Below, in pieces: positions 37,177-46,454 of a stretch of DNA of 46,544 bases. This DNA comes from Methylococcaceae bacterium (lineage in GTDB: Bacteria > Pseudomonadota > Gammaproteobacteria > Methylococcales > Methylomonadaceae), in assembly GCA_030627205.1 (NCBI GenBank), contig DAOUSN010000019.1, forward strand, positions 1-46,544, read 5' to 3'. Position 1 is the first letter of the stretch, and every line of letters begins with the position of its first letter. The notes under the pieces were generated by a model. It saw only the letters and a program-made list of their open reading frames with translations. It made no database searches and was not told the DNA's origin. The position numbers were made by a program, and so were the translations under genes.

Positions 37177-37752
37177 ATGTTTCAAAAACTTTATGATAAA
37201 GCTCTAATTTGGGCTAAACATCGCCATGCTAGTAAATACTTGTTTGCTTTAAGCTTTGCGGAGTCATCTTTTTTTCCGATTCCCCCTGATGTAATGCTTG
37301 CACCAATGGCATTAGCACAACCGAATAAAGCCTTTTATTTTGCATTTTGGACAACGATTGCCTCGGTATTAGGCGGTATGCTAGGCTATGGTATCGGCTA
37401 TTTTTTATTTGATTCATTCTCACCGTGGTTACAAGAAACCCATTATTGGGGGAAATATTTACAAGCGGAAATATGGTTTAAAAATTGGGGGTTTTGGGCG
37501 GTTTTTATTGCTGGATTTTCACCGATTCCTTACAAAGTCTTTACTATTGCAGCAGGTGCGCTGCAAATGTTTTTTTTACCTTTTATTGTCGCCTCAATTA
37601 TTGGACGAGGCGCACGGTTTTTTTTAGTCGCAATGCTATTAGCAGCAGGAGGGAAAAAGCTTGAATCCAAACTTCGTCAATATATGGATGTCATCGGGTG
37701 GATAACTATAGTTTTAATTATTATAGGCTTTGCATTTTATAAATACTACTAA
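37177..37752 (+). CDS. yqaA: YqaA-family (DedA/SNARE-associated) membrane protein
   Basis: A 191-aa polytopic membrane protein of the YqaA branch of the DedA/VTT superfamily, whose members move lipids or proteins across the inner membrane; YqaA itself is uncharacterised. Typical features are the start MFQKLYDKALIWAKH, FAESSFFPIPPDVML, GYGIGYFLFD, and the superfamily motif AGFSPIPYKVFTIAAGA with its conserved proline and arginine-rich GRGARFF. ATG 37177 is chosen because upstream codons fall in the terminator of the preceding gene. Confidence 0.9.
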   Translation: MFQKLYDKALIWAKHRHASKYLFALSFAESSFFPIPPDVMLAPMALAQPNKAFYFAFWTTIASVLGGMLGYGIGYFLFDSFSPWLQETHYWGKYLQAEIWFKNWGFWAVFIAGFSPIPYKVFTIAAGALQMFFLPFIVASIIGRGARFFLVAMLLAAGGKKLESKLRQYMDVIGWITIVLIIIGFAFYKYY

Positions 37753-37842
37753 GATCAATATGGTTTTAGTATCAATTCCAAACATAAATAAGAAGATATA
37801 ATTATGTTTAATAAAAGCAATAAAAATTAAGTTATTTTCATT

Positions 37843-39225
37843 TTAAGCAATCATCCGTACTCGAACACTACGTCCCTTTATTTTCCCATTAATAAAATAA
37901 TCTAAGACTTGCCGTAAGGAAGTCCGCTCAATTGCAATATAACTATGTGTTTCAAAAATATCAATTTTACCGATTTTTGAAGCAATTAATCCAGCATCAC
38001 CGGTTAAAGCCCCTAAAATATCACCTGCTCTCATTTTGTTTTTTCTCCCTGCATCAATTTGCATGGTTGCCATTATCGGATGAATATTAAATTTAATTTT
38101 ACGATTTAAGGATTGAGTCGATTCACAAATCCAGGTTTTATTTTGATAAGCTTCAATTGCTTGTAAACGTATTTTTTCAGTGCTTATAAATAAACTTAAA
38201 GCAATGCCTTTTTCACCTGCTCGTCCAGTGCGTCCAATACGATGAATATAAATTTCAGGATCGCGTGGTAACTCAAAATTAATAACCGCATTTAAAGATT
38301 TAATATCTAAACCTCGTGCTGCGACATCGGTTGCGACTAAAACAGAACAGCTTTTATTAGCAAAACGAACTAATACTTGGTCTCGATCACGTTGCTCTAA
38401 GTCACCATGAATGGTTAAAGTTTCAATATTATGCTGGTTTAAAAATTGGGTAACCTCATTACATTGCAGTTTAGTATGACAGAATACTAAGGTGGTTTCA
38501 GGCTGATAATGTTCAAATAAAGCTAATAAAGAGTCATAACGTTGTGACTCTTTAACCTGATAAAAAGTTTGTTCAATAATACTGGGATGATGTTCAGATT
38601 CTACACTTACGGTCACAGGATCACTTAAAACTGAGTGACACATTTTCTTAATTGAATCAGGATAAGTTGCTGAAAAAAGTAAGGTTTGACGTTTTTTTGG
38701 CGTGTGCTCAATAATTTCATTAATCACCTCGGAAAATCCCATATCCAACATTCTATCGGCTTCATCTAAAACCAAGGTTTTTAAACCTTCTACAATTAAT
38801 GTTCCTCGGTTTAAATGATCTTGAATTCTCCCGGGTGTTCCAACCACAATATGCGCCCCATGTTGTAAGGAGTTTTTTTGAAACCCAAACGGTTTGCCAC
38901 CACATAATAAAACTAATTTGAGATTAGGAATACTACGCGCTAATTTACGCAATTCTTTACCGACTTGATCCGCTAACTCGCGAGTAGGACATAAAATAAG
39001 TGCTTGTACACCAAAAAAACGTGGATTAATATGATTTAATAATCCAATTCCAAACGTTGCTGTTTTGCCACTGCCTGTTTTTGCTTTTGCAATTAAATCT
39101 TTTCCTTGCAATACATGCGGTAATCCTTGAGCTTGAATAGGGGTCATTTGCTTATAACCTAGAGAATCTAAATTATCTATTTGAATTTTGGAGAGGGGAA
39201 GGGATGAAAAGCTATCGCTAGACAT
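37843..39225 (-). CDS. dbpA: ATP-dependent RNA helicase DbpA
   Basis: DEAD-box helicase acting in 50S assembly; in E. coli it is directed to 23S rRNA hairpin 92. The 460-aa protein has motif I KAKTGSGKTAT, PTRELADQV, VGTPGRI, DEAD in VLDEADRMLDMGF, SAT, and HRIGRTGRAG. The C-terminal ~75 residues form the DbpA-type RNA-binding domain (MRAGDILGALTGDAGL, SYIAIERTSLRQVLDYF), which separates it from RhlE/SrmB. Monocistronic by context, convergent with yqaA. Confidence 0.95.
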   Translation of the reverse strand: MSSDSFSSLPLSKIQIDNLDSLGYKQMTPIQAQGLPHVLQGKDLIAKAKTGSGKTATFGIGLLNHINPRFFGVQALILCPTRELADQVGKELRKLARSIPNLKLVLLCGGKPFGFQKNSLQHGAHIVVGTPGRIQDHLNRGTLIVEGLKTLVLDEADRMLDMGFSEVINEIIEHTPKKRQTLLFSATYPDSIKKMCHSVLSDPVTVSVESEHHPSIIEQTFYQVKESQRYDSLLALFEHYQPETTLVFCHTKLQCNEVTQFLNQHNIETLTIHGDLEQRDRDQVLVRFANKSCSVLVATDVAARGLDIKSLNAVINFELPRDPEIYIHRIGRTGRAGEKGIALSLFISTEKIRLQAIEAYQNKTWICESTQSLNRKIKFNIHPIMATMQIDAGRKNKMRAGDILGALTGDAGLIASKIGKIDIFETHSYIAIERTSLRQVLDYFINGKIKGRSVRVRMIA

Positions 39226-39346
39226 AATAAAATAACCTTATTAAAATGATTAATTATACCAGAGCAATTCTAATCTTAATGCGAATATTAATCTGAACAG
39301 TCAACGATATATCAGCAAGTTATTGATGGAATAATGGAAGTAAACT

Positions 39347-39697
39347 TCATTTTATGATTGATTTAATACAATTCAACAATATGCTTAAACGGTTAAAAAT
39401 ACATTTAACAAATTTACCACCACTATGTTTATAGCTTTTTTTAAGTGCTTTCTTCACTTCCCAAGTACCTTTATAGCCTAATGGAAATACTACTAAATCA
39501 CCTGCCTTAAAAGTAGTTGAAGAACCACCATCTGTAGGTGTCATTACACATTCACCTTCTAAAATAAGTGCTGTTTCTGTCGTAACAAATTCCCATGGGA
39601 ATTCAGATACTTCTTTTTCCCATGTTGGCCAGTTAGAAACGCCCATTTCTTTTAAAAGTGCTTCGCTTGGGTTGCTATCAACTGTAATTTCTTTCAT
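39347..39697 (-). CDS. cupin-domain protein (DUF861/EutQ-like)
   Basis: A 116-aa protein of the small cupin_3 family, with WPTWEKEVSEFPWEF, GECVMTP and AGDLVVFPLGYKGTWEVKKALKKSYK as family blocks. Members bind a metal in a beta-barrel, but the usual glutamate/histidine ligand pattern is not fully evident and no reaction can be assigned. The last ~20 residues (from about FVKCIFN) run past the usual family end and could reflect a shifted frame or a lineage extension. Confidence 0.8.
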   Translation of the reverse strand: MKEITVDSNPSEALLKEMGVSNWPTWEKEVSEFPWEFVTTETALILEGECVMTPTDGGSSTTFKAGDLVVFPLGYKGTWEVKKALKKSYKHSGGKFVKCIFNRLSILLNCIKSIIK

Positions 39698-39867
39698 ATT
39701 ATTCCTAAAATTTAAATTTATTCCCAGAACCAGAATGACTTGGGATGTTCCATAGTATGTTGTTTACCCTTTTTTACCTAGAAAAATCTATTTATCTAGG
39801 TTTTAGTGAAAAGATGACATAGCCTATCTTTTATATTATTTATGAATTAGCAAAATATCTTAATACT

Positions 39868-42144
39868 TTAGACGAGCGTTGCTATTAATACTCTGTTAAT
39901 CGCAACTCTAAGTTTTGCAGGTTTAACAGGTTTGTGCAAAATAATTAAACCACTTCTTTGTACTTGTTGCAGTTTATCAAGTGTGGTATCACCAGTAATT
40001 AAGATAGCAGGTATCTGCTGATTGAGTTGTAAACGAAGCTGCTCTATAGCATATATCCCCGTAATATGATCTTGCAGACGAAAATCAGAGATAATAATAT
40101 CGGGTAAAAAATGATGACATAAAATTTTCGCATCATTCAGATTAGCGACGGTTTCCACAACACAACCCCACTGTTCAATAATCATTTTTGTTGCAATTAA
40201 AATCGTGGAATCATCATCAATAATCAATAATTTTTTCCCTGTTAATCTATCTAGGTTTTCAAATGATGTTGATTGTTTTGCAACGAATGGTTCAGACTTA
40301 ATCCGTTGAAGCTTAATTCTAACCATCGTCCCTCGGTTTTCTCGTGAATATAAAGACAATGAATGTCCCAGCACTTGTGATTCACGTTTTACAATTGCTA
40401 GTCCTAAACCTAACCCTTGCTTGTTATCTTGTTTATAATTATCAATTTGATAAAATTCATCAAAAATAAAATCCAATTCCAATTTAGATATACCCACACC
40501 TGTATCCCAAATTTCAATCCAAATCTCATTTTGTCGTTGCCTACAATTAAGTAAAATACCACCAAGATGAGTATATTTAATAGCATTGCTAAGTAGATTA
40601 CGAAGCATATTTTCTAATAAGATGCTATCACTATTCGCCCAACTAGATTGACCGCGTATTCTTAGTTCTAATCCCTTATTTTGAGCTTGTTCTTTTAAAT
40701 TATCAGCTAAATGTTTAATCAATGCCGATATTTCTACAATACCTACGTTAGGTTTAACAATACCAGCATCTAAACGACTTATATCAAGTAAGGAAGTTAA
40801 TAGTTCGCTCAGTGATGCGATAGATTTTTTCATATAAGAGAGCGTTTTTTTTCCTCGATTAGATAGCTTTTCACCAGTGAATGATTCTAAAAATAGTTCT
40901 AAAGCATGAATGGGTTGTCGTAAATCATGACTGGCAAAGGCTAAAAATCTGGTTTTACGCTTATTAGCATCTTCAGCAGTAGCCTTTTCTTGGATAAGTA
41001 ACCTGATACGATGATGCAGAAGATAAGAAAAGAATAGTGCTTCAATAATAATGCCAATGCCTGATGAATGAAAAGTGAATTCATTTAGAGGGAGATAACC
41101 CATAAACATAAATGACACAATTGCTATTCCAGCAATATAAGCACTATAGGCTAAACAAAATACGTTAATTAATGGGTGCTTATCGTGGTATAGCTTGATA
41201 GCCATATAACCTAATACTATAAATGAATAAACAAAAATAATAAAAACCAGTTTAGATGCCAAACTTAAGTTAAATAAGAATGCAAACAAAATATCTATTA
41301 TTGATAAAATTATTACAGAATTTAATAACAGATGAATAGTTTGATAGGATTTTTTTGTTTCAATAACAGCTTGAATGAACAATACAAGAAAAACTGAACC
41401 ATTAATTGCAGTGAGATTTAGCCAATAGACCTGTTCGCCATATATCTGAAAATGATGAAAAATAATGCCATAATAATAAGCTAATCCAACCGCCGCATTA
41501 ATCAGATAAAGTGCGTAATAAATAAACTCTTTCCGTCGAATGAAGGAATACAGTAATAAATTAGATATCGCTATTGTGATGAGCGCGACAATAATCATGT
41601 TTGAGTAAAAATTTTTATTAATTAATGCCCGCACACTGGTATTTTCATCATGTATTTCAATATCAATACATTGATATGCCAAGCTTTTATTTTTTATATA
41701 GATTATTTTACTACCATTAGGAGCGACAATGAGGGGATAAACGATGGTGCTTCCTGAGAGCTTAGAGCCAACTTCTTTATCAAAAAAATCATATAAATTA
41801 GTTTTAGTAACACGTTTGTCCGTGACATCATACAGTACGACTTGTTTACTTAAATTCCCTCTATTATTATGTAAAAATAAATGAACGGTAGAATCAAGGA
41901 CATTAGTAACCGTGACTTTGTACCATGTAGTACTACTGTTTAAATCAAAGCATTTTTTATTTTCAGTAGGATGATATATTGAATTGATGGCTTCATTAAC
42001 CAAGAGATTTTGATTATTATCACGCAGGTATTCTACCGATAATTGTAGTTGTTTATCTCGTTGATGATGAACTTTAGCATTCACTATTCCATATACTTCT
42101 GCTGATAGAAAAATAATGAATGTAATAATAAAAAATCTAGTCAT
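39868..42144 (-). CDS. 7TM-sensor hybrid histidine kinase
   Basis: A 758-aa kinase: signal/anchor at the N terminus, a periplasmic 7TMR-DISM extracellular domain (about 30-170, with TTWYKVTVTNVL and VYPLIVAPNGSKIIYIK), seven membrane helices (about 180-375), HisKA with ASHDLRQPIHALE (His406), HATPase_c with WDTGVGIS and GLGLGLAIVKRE, and a C-terminal receiver with Asp687 in ISDFRL. HDLRQP-type kinases with a terminal receiver are often paired with NarL/LuxR regulators, and one is encoded 113 nt upstream on the same strand. A pentanucleotide repeat lies in the gap just before its start. Confidence 0.9.
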   Translation of the reverse strand: MTRFFIITFIIFLSAEVYGIVNAKVHHQRDKQLQLSVEYLRDNNQNLLVNEAINSIYHPTENKKCFDLNSSTTWYKVTVTNVLDSTVHLFLHNNRGNLSKQVVLYDVTDKRVTKTNLYDFFDKEVGSKLSGSTIVYPLIVAPNGSKIIYIKNKSLAYQCIDIEIHDENTSVRALINKNFYSNMIIVALITIAISNLLLYSFIRRKEFIYYALYLINAAVGLAYYYGIIFHHFQIYGEQVYWLNLTAINGSVFLVLFIQAVIETKKSYQTIHLLLNSVIILSIIDILFAFLFNLSLASKLVFIIFVYSFIVLGYMAIKLYHDKHPLINVFCLAYSAYIAGIAIVSFMFMGYLPLNEFTFHSSGIGIIIEALFFSYLLHHRIRLLIQEKATAEDANKRKTRFLAFASHDLRQPIHALELFLESFTGEKLSNRGKKTLSYMKKSIASLSELLTSLLDISRLDAGIVKPNVGIVEISALIKHLADNLKEQAQNKGLELRIRGQSSWANSDSILLENMLRNLLSNAIKYTHLGGILLNCRQRQNEIWIEIWDTGVGISKLELDFIFDEFYQIDNYKQDNKQGLGLGLAIVKRESQVLGHSLSLYSRENRGTMVRIKLQRIKSEPFVAKQSTSFENLDRLTGKKLLIIDDDSTILIATKMIIEQWGCVVETVANLNDAKILCHHFLPDIIISDFRLQDHITGIYAIEQLRLQLNQQIPAILITGDTTLDKLQQVQRSGLIILHKPVKPAKLRVAINRVLIATLV

Positions 42145-42210
42145 AATTTTTAGTAGAAAAACAAGTGGCTCGAAATTTTTAGCAACTACACTGGTTTATG
42201 GGTAATAAAT

Positions 42211-42234
42211 AATGAAATGAAATGAAATGAAATG
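42211..42234. repeat. AATGA pentanucleotide tandem repeat
   Basis: Four perfect AATGA units plus a fifth differing at its last base, in the 113-nt gap between the response regulator and the kinase. The unit is not a multiple of three but lies in untranslated sequence, so slippage could alter spacing or leader structure. Confidence 0.85.
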
Positions 42235-42257
42235 GATTTATTTTAATGCTCTAAAAA

Positions 42258-42902
42258 CTAATGCTTCAAACTAAAAAAGTGCAACTGTCTGGCAGTTTGA
42301 ATAAGTTCGGTACGATTATGAACATTAAATCTAGAAAAAAGATCTTTTATATAACCTTTAATGGTGTGTCCACTTAAATCAAGGAGTTGACTAATTTCAG
42401 GGCTTGTATAACCTTTTTCAATAAGCTGCAATACTTCATAGAGCCGAGGTGAGATGGAAATTTTATCTTCACCATCGGTTACAGTAATATTTTTTGGATT
42501 CCTTAGTAGATTATGCCAATTTTTGGGTAAATACTCTTTACCTTGTTGAATTGTTTTAATAGCAATCTTTAGCTCAGAAATTGGCGATGATTTTGGCAAA
42601 TAACCCAATGCTCCAAGCTTTATTGCCATTTGAACATCAGCAGAATTTTCTGAAGCAGAAACAACTAATACAGGAATGGTATGATTATCTTCACATAGTT
42701 TGTTTAAAACAATGGGTGCGCCACCACTTGGCATACGAATATCAAGTAAGATAATGTCAATATTATTATGTTTTGAGAGTAAATGAAGGGCATCACAAAT
42801 TTTATGGGCTGAAAGTAAAGTGCTAGTGGGAAATAATTTTTTTAAGATTGATTTTATCCCTTCAAGATAAAGTTGGTGATCATCAATTATTAAAAATTTC
42901 AT
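42258..42902 (-). CDS. NarL/LuxR-family response regulator
   Basis: A 214-aa two-domain regulator: receiver with IIDDH at the start and phospho-acceptor Asp54 in LLDIRMPSG, lysine in YLPKSSP, and a C-terminal LuxR-type helix-turn-helix (SPRLYEVLQLIEKGYTSPEISQLLDLSGHTIKGYIKDLF, in two blocks). Likely output partner of the adjacent 7TM hybrid kinase, to which it is co-directional. Target genes are not evident. Confidence 0.92.
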   Translation of the reverse strand: MKFLIIDDHQLYLEGIKSILKKLFPTSTLLSAHKICDALHLLSKHNNIDIILLDIRMPSGGAPIVLNKLCEDNHTIPVLVVSASENSADVQMAIKLGALGYLPKSSPISELKIAIKTIQQGKEYLPKNWHNLLRNPKNITVTDGEDKISISPRLYEVLQLIEKGYTSPEISQLLDLSGHTIKGYIKDLFSRFNVHNRTELIQTARQLHFFSLKH

Positions 42903-43051
42903 GGATTCTTTTGCAACATTTAAACATTCCTTTTTTGTATCCCCCTCTTAAGTGGGGTATCACTCACCGTCAATAAGCGGTATTGTTTACTTGACTTATA
43001 AAAGGTAGCATCACAGCTTGTTTTCTCAACCCATAAGGATATTTAGATAAT
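42903..43051. other. upstream region of the response regulator, no gene seen
   Basis: Contains an imperfect palindrome around 42938-42962 (CCCCCTCTTAAGTGGGG) that might bind a regulator. No coding sequence is recognised. Confidence 0.35.
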
Positions 43052-43261
43052 ATGGATTTAACGCATATGCGACCAAATTTAAAAGTCGGCGTTAAGTTCA
43101 ATATGAGATTATCCGCCAGCATTGGACTATAAAAGTTTTATTGAGGGCATTAATATTGGCATTTACGATGGATTATTATATTTTTCTAAAGAATATCGCT
43201 CTGTCCATTTTAATGTTTCTAGCCGTAATGTGCAAGTTCGTACAGATGTAGTTAATGAATA
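43052..43261 (+). pseudogene. degraded coding fragment, family unknown
   Basis: Two short coding-like stretches in different frames: 43052-43129 (MDLTHMRPNLKVGVKF...) and, shifted by one, a ~45-codon stretch ending at 43261 with SFIEGINIGIYDGLLYFSKEYRS split by no stops. Codon pattern and amino acid composition look protein-like, but no complete frame joins them. Probably the remnant of a gene broken by a frameshift; I do not recognise it. Confidence 0.4.
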
Positions 43262-43321
43262 GGGAAAAATTATGGGGACAATGGAACGACTCTTTATAAA
43301 AACTTAAACGGAAAAATATAA

Positions 43322-44771
43322 ATGAAAAAACTATCGCCTATTGTTTTTATTATCAGTGCTTTTTTATGGGGAACGGCAAGCATGGCAGCCGAAACGCCAA
43401 AAGCAGCAGTTGAACAACTTAACCTTGCGATTCAACAAGGACAAGAAGCTGCGGCAAACACTGGAATCAAGTCATGGTTCTTCTCTATTTTTCGGAAGAC
43501 AAGGACGTATAGGAAGTACCCTTTGCGCTTTAAAAAAGGATAGTAGCGTCTGGTGTTGGGGCGAGAACGATTTGATTCCTCTGGAAGGTGTGCAAAATAC
43601 CGCAACACCTATATAAATTCCACCTCTTAAAGGAGCAAAGAAAATTGCTATGGGGCTTGGACATGCTTGTGCATTAATGAGTGATGAAACCATACAGTGC
43701 TGGGGAAGTAATTATGACGGTGAACTTGGCGTTGATACAGGCACTAAAAAATCAAGCAAGATTCCCGTAAAAGTTTCTGAACTGACAGGTGTTGTGGATA
43801 TTGCTTTAGGAACGAGTCATACCTGTGTTGCCCTTAAAACTGGTGATGTTAAATGTTGGGGTGATTACCGCGATACGATAGTGCATATAGCCAATGATGT
43901 ACTTAAAGCCAGCGGTTTTAATGAACATATGTGTATTTTAAAAACAGATAACACCGTTCATTGCTGGGGTGATAATGATGATGGTCAATTAGGGCAAGGA
44001 AAAGCAAAAGAACCTTACAATTCTAAAATTCCGCTTCCAGTTGCAGGGATTGTCGATGCTGTGGATGTTTCTGTTTCATATGACCATAGTTGTGTGGTAC
44101 TTAAAAAGGGTAGCGTGAAATGTTGGGGTATTAATAAATTTGGCGAATTAGGGGATGGAACATATATTGATCGTGCTGCTCCTGTAGAAGTGAAAGGAGT
44201 TAATGCAGAAGTATTACCCGAAGCGTCTTCAGGTTTTGGAACAGCAAATGTTCCAGATCTGGGTGTAGAGCAACTATGGGTGGAACTTCCAAAAAGCTGT
44301 ACTTATGCAGAAATACTTGATGTAAAGCATAATATTTATCATCAAGAAACCTTTAAAGTTTTATCAGCAGGTGCAAAGCGTAGTCCAAATGGGAATATTT
44401 ATATCACGGTAGCTAATTTTAAAATTCATAATAAAGACGGCTATGCTCCGTATTATCGTCCCCGTGGCGACCAAGCTCAAGTCCTTATTTACGTTAAGAA
44501 GGTTAATGACCGTAAAGCAGAAGACCCTGAAGCACAAGCAGTAGATGCAGGAAAGTACGTTTTCTCAAAAGCCGATGCTGAAAATCCTCGTACTATGAGA
44601 GGCTCACTTAGTAATGCTCATACCAATTTTTACTTTAGATATGAAGAGGATACGCTTGAAAACAAAGTTGAACTTACTTATGTTGGCGAAGACTGGGTAT
44701 GTGGAGCAATTGACTTTTCTAATGAAAAAGGACATGTAAAAGGAACATTTGCAGCAAAATTTCAAAAATAA
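43322..44771 (+). pseudogene. exported RCC1-repeat protein, broken by a frameshift and a stop
   Basis: The reading starts with a clean signal peptide (MKKLSPIVFIISAF...SMAAE) but continues in that frame only to 43543. From about 43460 the coding sense moves by one base into the frame that carries RCC1 repeats (CALKKDSSVWCWGEN). That frame is stopped by TAA at 43614 and then resumes for 373 codons from 43650: HACALMSDETIQCWG, HTCVALKTGDVKCWG, HMCILKTDNTVHCWG, HSCVVLKKGSVKCWG. After the repeats comes an unrecognised ~190-residue C-terminal domain ending AAKFQK. At least two lesions make it a pseudogene, unless the differences are sequencing errors. The remaining frame is long and intact, so decay looks recent. 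Confidence 0.8.
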
Positions 44772-44794
44772 AAGAATAATTTATAAGTTTATAT

Positions 44795-44837
44795 TTTGTG
44801 GTATTTCATTTTTTAAGTGAAGTATCACAAATTTTTT
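44795..44837 (+). terminator. rho-independent terminator after the RCC1 gene
   Basis: A ~14-bp stem with two wobbles (TTTGTGGTATTTCA / TGAAGTATCACAAA), loop TTTTTTAAG, then a T6 run. It is 23 nt beyond the RCC1 pseudogene stop. Confidence 0.6.
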
Positions 44838-44863
44838 GACTATTTAAGACACGGAAATATGCA

Positions 44864-44893
44864 ATGAAAAAATTAACTTATTTATTTTTATAA
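44864..44893 (+). pseudogene. truncated signal-peptide start
   Basis: A nine-codon frame MKKLTYLFL ends at a TAA just before a stretch with GGTCAG motifs and the palindromic element. It may be the 5' stub of a lost exported protein similar in start to the RCC1 gene; this is speculative. Confidence 0.2.
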
Positions 44894-44932
44894 TATTGAG
44901 GTCAGAGTAAATTTTAATATTGGGGTCAGCAA

Positions 44933-45063
44933 GTAGCCCGTATGAAGCTTGCGTAATACGGGATTTTCGGCACGGTGTTTTCATCGTGTCCATCAATTAT
45001 TATAGCTTTATATGAAACGTTAACGTGGGGTTCCCCGTATTACGCAAGCTTCATATGGGCTAC
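44933..45063. mobile_element. 131-bp palindromic element with 30-bp terminal inverted repeats
   Basis: Arms 44933-44962 and 45034-45063 are complementary at 29 of 30 positions (GTAGCCCGTATGAAGC... / ...GCTTCATATGGGCTAC). The centre is 71 bp with a small CACG/CGTG hairpin. The GTAGCCCG-TATGAAGC-TAATACGGG pattern resembles dispersed REP/MITE-like palindromes seen in many proteobacteria. GGGGTCAG/GAGGTCAG motifs lie just to the left. There is no transposase inside. It abuts and terminates the HsdR-like fragment. Confidence 0.75.
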
Positions 45064-45358
45064 GTGCTCTTATGTGCAGCGTTATTTCCATTAATACGAA
45101 TAGCATGTAATTTATCTAAAATAGGTCGATTTACGGCTAATTTAAAATTTTCAGCATCCAAGCGTTCAAAAAAATTAGTATTTTCATTACTTGGAAGACA
45201 TAAATCACGATAAATATACCCAACAATTAATTCTGAAAAACAACGCAATTTAATGACCGAGCTTTGAGGGTCAGAAAAATATAGTTTTCTGCCTCTGCAC
45301 CAAGGTCGGCAAGGTCAGACCAATTAGTTTTTAGATGTTCAAAATTTATAGATTGCAC
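45060..45358 (-). pseudogene. N-terminal fragment of an HsdR-like (DUF4145) protein, frameshifted
   Basis: From a GTG at 45358 with an AGGTAGGA ribosome binding site the minus strand encodes QSINFEHLKTNWSDLADLGAEAENYIF, after which the sense shifts by one base at the A5 tract 45275-45279 to SDPQSSVIKLRCFSELIVGYIYRDL and ends ILDKLHAIRINGNNAAHKST. These blocks match the start of DUF4145-containing type I restriction R subunits, ending at the GNNAAH motif. The stop codon is supplied by the palindromic element, so the rest of the gene is missing. A remnant of a lost restriction system is the simplest reading. Confidence 0.65.
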
Positions 45359-45482
45359 AAATATTCCTACCTTTTAATTTCCAGTCCTCATAGTTCGTAT
45401 AAGTGTAGTGTCATACAAATCAATAAGTCAGATAAACGGTAGCAATAACCGCTAATTTTAGTTACTTGCGTATATAATTAAC

Positions 45483-45935
45483 TCAGAAAAAATATTCACC
45501 CAAAGGATTCACAACCTTTAAAAACTCAAACTCTTTAAAATCCTTAACATTTACCGTATAAATTCCCTCAATATCATTGTCTTTAAGCATCGCCGCCAAA
45601 GCAACATCAAAAATTTTTTTACGACTTTTAACACCTCTCAATAATTCTAAAAAAGTCTGCATCTGAGTAGCTTGTGGAGAAATCACCCTAACACCTGAAT
45701 GCAAATAATCTTCAACCACCATAATCGCCTGCGCTAATGTCAAAGGTGCTGGCAATTTATCCCAAGTAATCACATTAATAAACTCCATAAACACCTGTGA
45801 TGGAATACATACTTGACATTGACCGTCTAAATTTCGCCCATTAATCATCTTTTCTAAAAATAAACAGGCAGACTGATTAAACTTAGAATCCGCATTATGC
45901 GCGTAAACCAACAAATTAGTATCAATTGCAAACAT
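45483..45935 (-). CDS. PIN-domain toxin (VapC-like)
   Basis: A 150-aa PIN-domain ribonuclease, the toxin half of a type II toxin-antitoxin pair. FAIDTNLLVYAHN at the start holds the first catalytic aspartate; a glutamate in VFMEFINV, and aspartates in KIFDVALAAML and VNVKDF fit the remaining acidic site. I chose ATG 45935 because the family begins there; ATGs at 45947 and 45965 are also in frame. The start overlaps the antitoxin gene by 14 nt, indicating translational coupling. Confidence 0.85.
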   Translation of the reverse strand: MFAIDTNLLVYAHNADSKFNQSACLFLEKMINGRNLDGQCQVCIPSQVFMEFINVITWDKLPAPLTLAQAIMVVEDYLHSGVRVISPQATQMQTFLELLRGVKSRKKIFDVALAAMLKDNDIEGIYTVNVKDFKEFEFLKVVNPLGEYFF

Positions 45936-46158
45936 TATCTTTATCATCCCTATAAAGCTCTTCACGCTTAAAACTTAGCTCTTCACCTAAATGAAACTGG
46001 CGTACCGTAAAAGATTGTGGATTTGTTACTTGATAAACAGCATCTTGCTTAGTTTCTAATGCAGTTTGCAAAGTTTTAATAATAAACTCATTGCTATTTG
46101 TAACCGCCTTAAGTTGATAAGCTAAGTTTTCAGGAACTTCAATTGAAAGTTGCATCAT
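45922..46158 (-). CDS. antitoxin partner of the PIN-domain toxin
   Basis: A 78-aa protein encoded directly upstream of and overlapping the toxin. The N terminus (MQLSIEVPENLAYQLK) looks like a strand-helix DNA-binding/dimerisation module of the ribbon-helix-helix kind, and the charged C-terminal part would wrap the toxin. CTGGAG precedes the paired ATGs with good spacing. The pair probably represses its own promoter in the region to the right. Family identity is by position and size, not strong motif. Confidence 0.7.
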   Translation of the reverse strand: MMQLSIEVPENLAYQLKAVTNSNEFIIKTLQTALETKQDAVYQVTNPQSFTVRQFHLGEELSFKREELYRDDKDNVCN

Positions 46159-46454
46159 TATTCTCCAGATTCAAAAATGCTTGAACTATAAATATCATCT
46201 TATCATAAGACCGATAGCGGATAACATCATTAGTTAAAAGACTAGCGAATGCGACCCAAAAGAAATAAGTAACATTATTTACGCATTGGGGAATCAAAGC
46301 GGTTATAATCAATGCCAGTAAGTTAAAGTAACCAATTGATTATGCTATAATAAAGTCTAATATCTCTTAAAATAAAAGACAAGCATAAATCAATGGAAAA
46401 CACAATAAAAATATCTGTGAAGAACTAAATAATACCATAAACAGTTTTTTATTT
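46159..46454. other. promoter region of the antitoxin and left flank of an IS element
   Basis: About 300 bp without a complete gene. It should contain the antitoxin promoter (minus strand) and the left end of the IS4-type element, whose terminal repeat I cannot delimit without the right end. Confidence 0.4.

Noticed and set aside
42938..42962. Terminator upstream of the response regulator
   Set aside because: The palindrome is imperfect and no T-run follows on either strand.
45025..45213. Plus-strand 62-aa frame over the HsdR-like fragment
   Set aside because: Antisense of the DUF4145-like sequence; its start lies in the palindromic element.
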